Shown in pieces: positions 63,426-64,000 of a stretch of 64,000 nucleotides of DNA. Source of the DNA: Sulfurimonas hydrogeniphila (GTDB taxonomy: Bacteria; Campylobacterota; Campylobacteria; Campylobacterales; Sulfurimonadaceae); NCBI RefSeq assembly GCF_009068765.1, contig NZ_CP035534.1, positions 186,001-250,000 of the forward strand. The letters are read 5' to 3'. A program made the position numbers and the translations under genes. The number at the start of each line of letters is the position of its first letter. Position 1 is the first letter of the stretch. Under the pieces are notes generated by a model. The model was not told the DNA's origin and did not search any database. It saw only the letters and a list, made by a program, of their open reading frames with translations.

Positions 63426-64000
63426 CTAGAAGACGATTTTACCGTCTTCTTGAAGACCCTTAATGATAGCTTTGGCTTTTTCATGTCCTTGATAGGCAGC
63501 TTTTCGGCACAGGTCAAGGGCTTTGTCATGATCCTCTTCACAGCCTATTCCCTGATCATACAGGAGTCCAAGATTATACAGCCCTTCTGTGAGTCCGCCA
63601 TCAGCTGCACGCTTGAAACAGATAAAAGCTTTTGCATCGTTCTGTATCACGCCATGGCCCTCTTTGTAGAGTGCGCCAAGATTGTTAAATGCCTGCAAAT
63701 GTCCGCGTTTTGCCGCCTCTTCATACCAAAATGCGGCTTCTGAGTAGTTTTGCATACAGCCAAGCCCGCGCTCAAGCATAAGCGCAACTTCATACATGGC
63801 AGGCGGAACGCCTCTTGTTGCCGCTTCCATATGCAGCTCATATGCTTTGAACATGTCATGTTTGACACCGCCAATACCGTTTTCATATAAAATAGCGAGA
63901 TTAAAAAGGGCATAAGGCTGTTTTGCCTCGGCTGCCTTTGTGTAGAGCTCCAGTGTTTTTGCCTCATCCTTTTCACACCCCTGTGCCATTTGGTGCATAT
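63426..64000 (-). CDS. Sel1-repeat (TPR-like) protein, partial
   Basis: The C-terminal 190 or so residues of a Sel1-like repeat protein; the gene runs off the window end. At least five repeats of about 36 residues are seen, with motifs such as ALFNLAILYENGIGG, AFNNLGALYKEGHGV and GLYNLGLLYDQGIG. Cysteines placed at regular spacing (LGC, FIC, IGC, DLC) recall Helicobacter Hcp-type secreted proteins. The start is not visible. Confidence 0.85.
   Translation of the reverse strand, partial: MHQMAQGCEKDEAKTLELYTKAAEAKQPYALFNLAILYENGIGGVKHDMFKAYELHMEAATRGVPPAMYEVALMLERGLGCMQNYSEAAFWYEEAAKRGHLQAFNNLGALYKEGHGVIQNDAKAFICFKRAADGGLTEGLYNLGLLYDQGIGCEEDHDKALDLCRKAAYQGHEKAKAIIKGLQEDGKIVF

Overview
The window looks like a chromosome segment of a low-GC member of the Campylobacterota, most like the Sulfurimonas group. 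This is an inference from gene content and order, not a database match. The run purA, a FliJ-like gene, a MotE-like gene, a DUF507 gene and carA, followed by ccoNOQP, a DUF4006 gene, a FixH-like gene and addB/addA, matches my memory of the Campylobacter order. The modA, TOBE, modB, modC block and the four-gene porCDAB enzyme also fit. Most genes lie head to tail with 4 to 20 nt gaps or short overlaps, and many operons have a TATAAT-type -10 box.

Layout. 1-6977: undecaprenyl-pyrophosphate phosphatase (minus strand), then a plus-strand run with an aminotransferase, a HisZ-like protein, purA, two coiled-coil motility-type proteins, a DUF507 protein and carA. 7190-12108: cbb3 cytochrome oxidase with its small accessory proteins. 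12111-18136: an AddAB-type helicase-nuclease whose two genes are separated by a HEPN/MNT toxin-antitoxin pair and a decayed ORF. 18190-23658: a minus-strand signalling operon (CheY, NIT-type hybrid kinase, double-Hpt protein, Aer-like PAS). 23728-28892: uvrC, a DUF721 protein, a small lipoprotein, nadB and nhaD. 29142-39138: guaA, hemD, 6S RNA, purD, an RDD protein, lptD, a phosphoribosyltransferase, pnp, atpE and tRNA-Leu. 39203-45447: a relic of the addA 3' end, two tandem REC-GGDEF-EAL genes, a G9 tract and a molybdate/tungstate transporter. 45566-53313: rplM-rpsI, a DUF945-like gene, a peptide-binding protein, a HAD phosphatase and pyruvate:ferredoxin oxidoreductase. 53490-56114: an IS4-family element interrupted by an ISAs1-family element, both with target duplications. 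56267-64000: luxS and two unknown genes (one frameshifted), katG, a tRNA methyltransferase, recQ, riboflavin synthase and a partial Sel1-repeat protein.

Together the genes describe a motile bacterium that respires oxygen at low tension, fixes or oxidises carbon through ferredoxin-linked POR, senses its environment through redox or nitrate-type sensors and c-di-GMP turnover, and keeps RecBCD-type end processing. The most unusual signals are at the DNA level. A palindrome, TTACATGTAA, occurs at least 16 times in 64 kb, mostly inside genes. A family of REP-like hairpins includes one that was the target of the IS4 insertion. A HEPN/MNT module is wired into the addAB operon, and a copy of the addA 3' end lies just after the tRNA-Leu gene.
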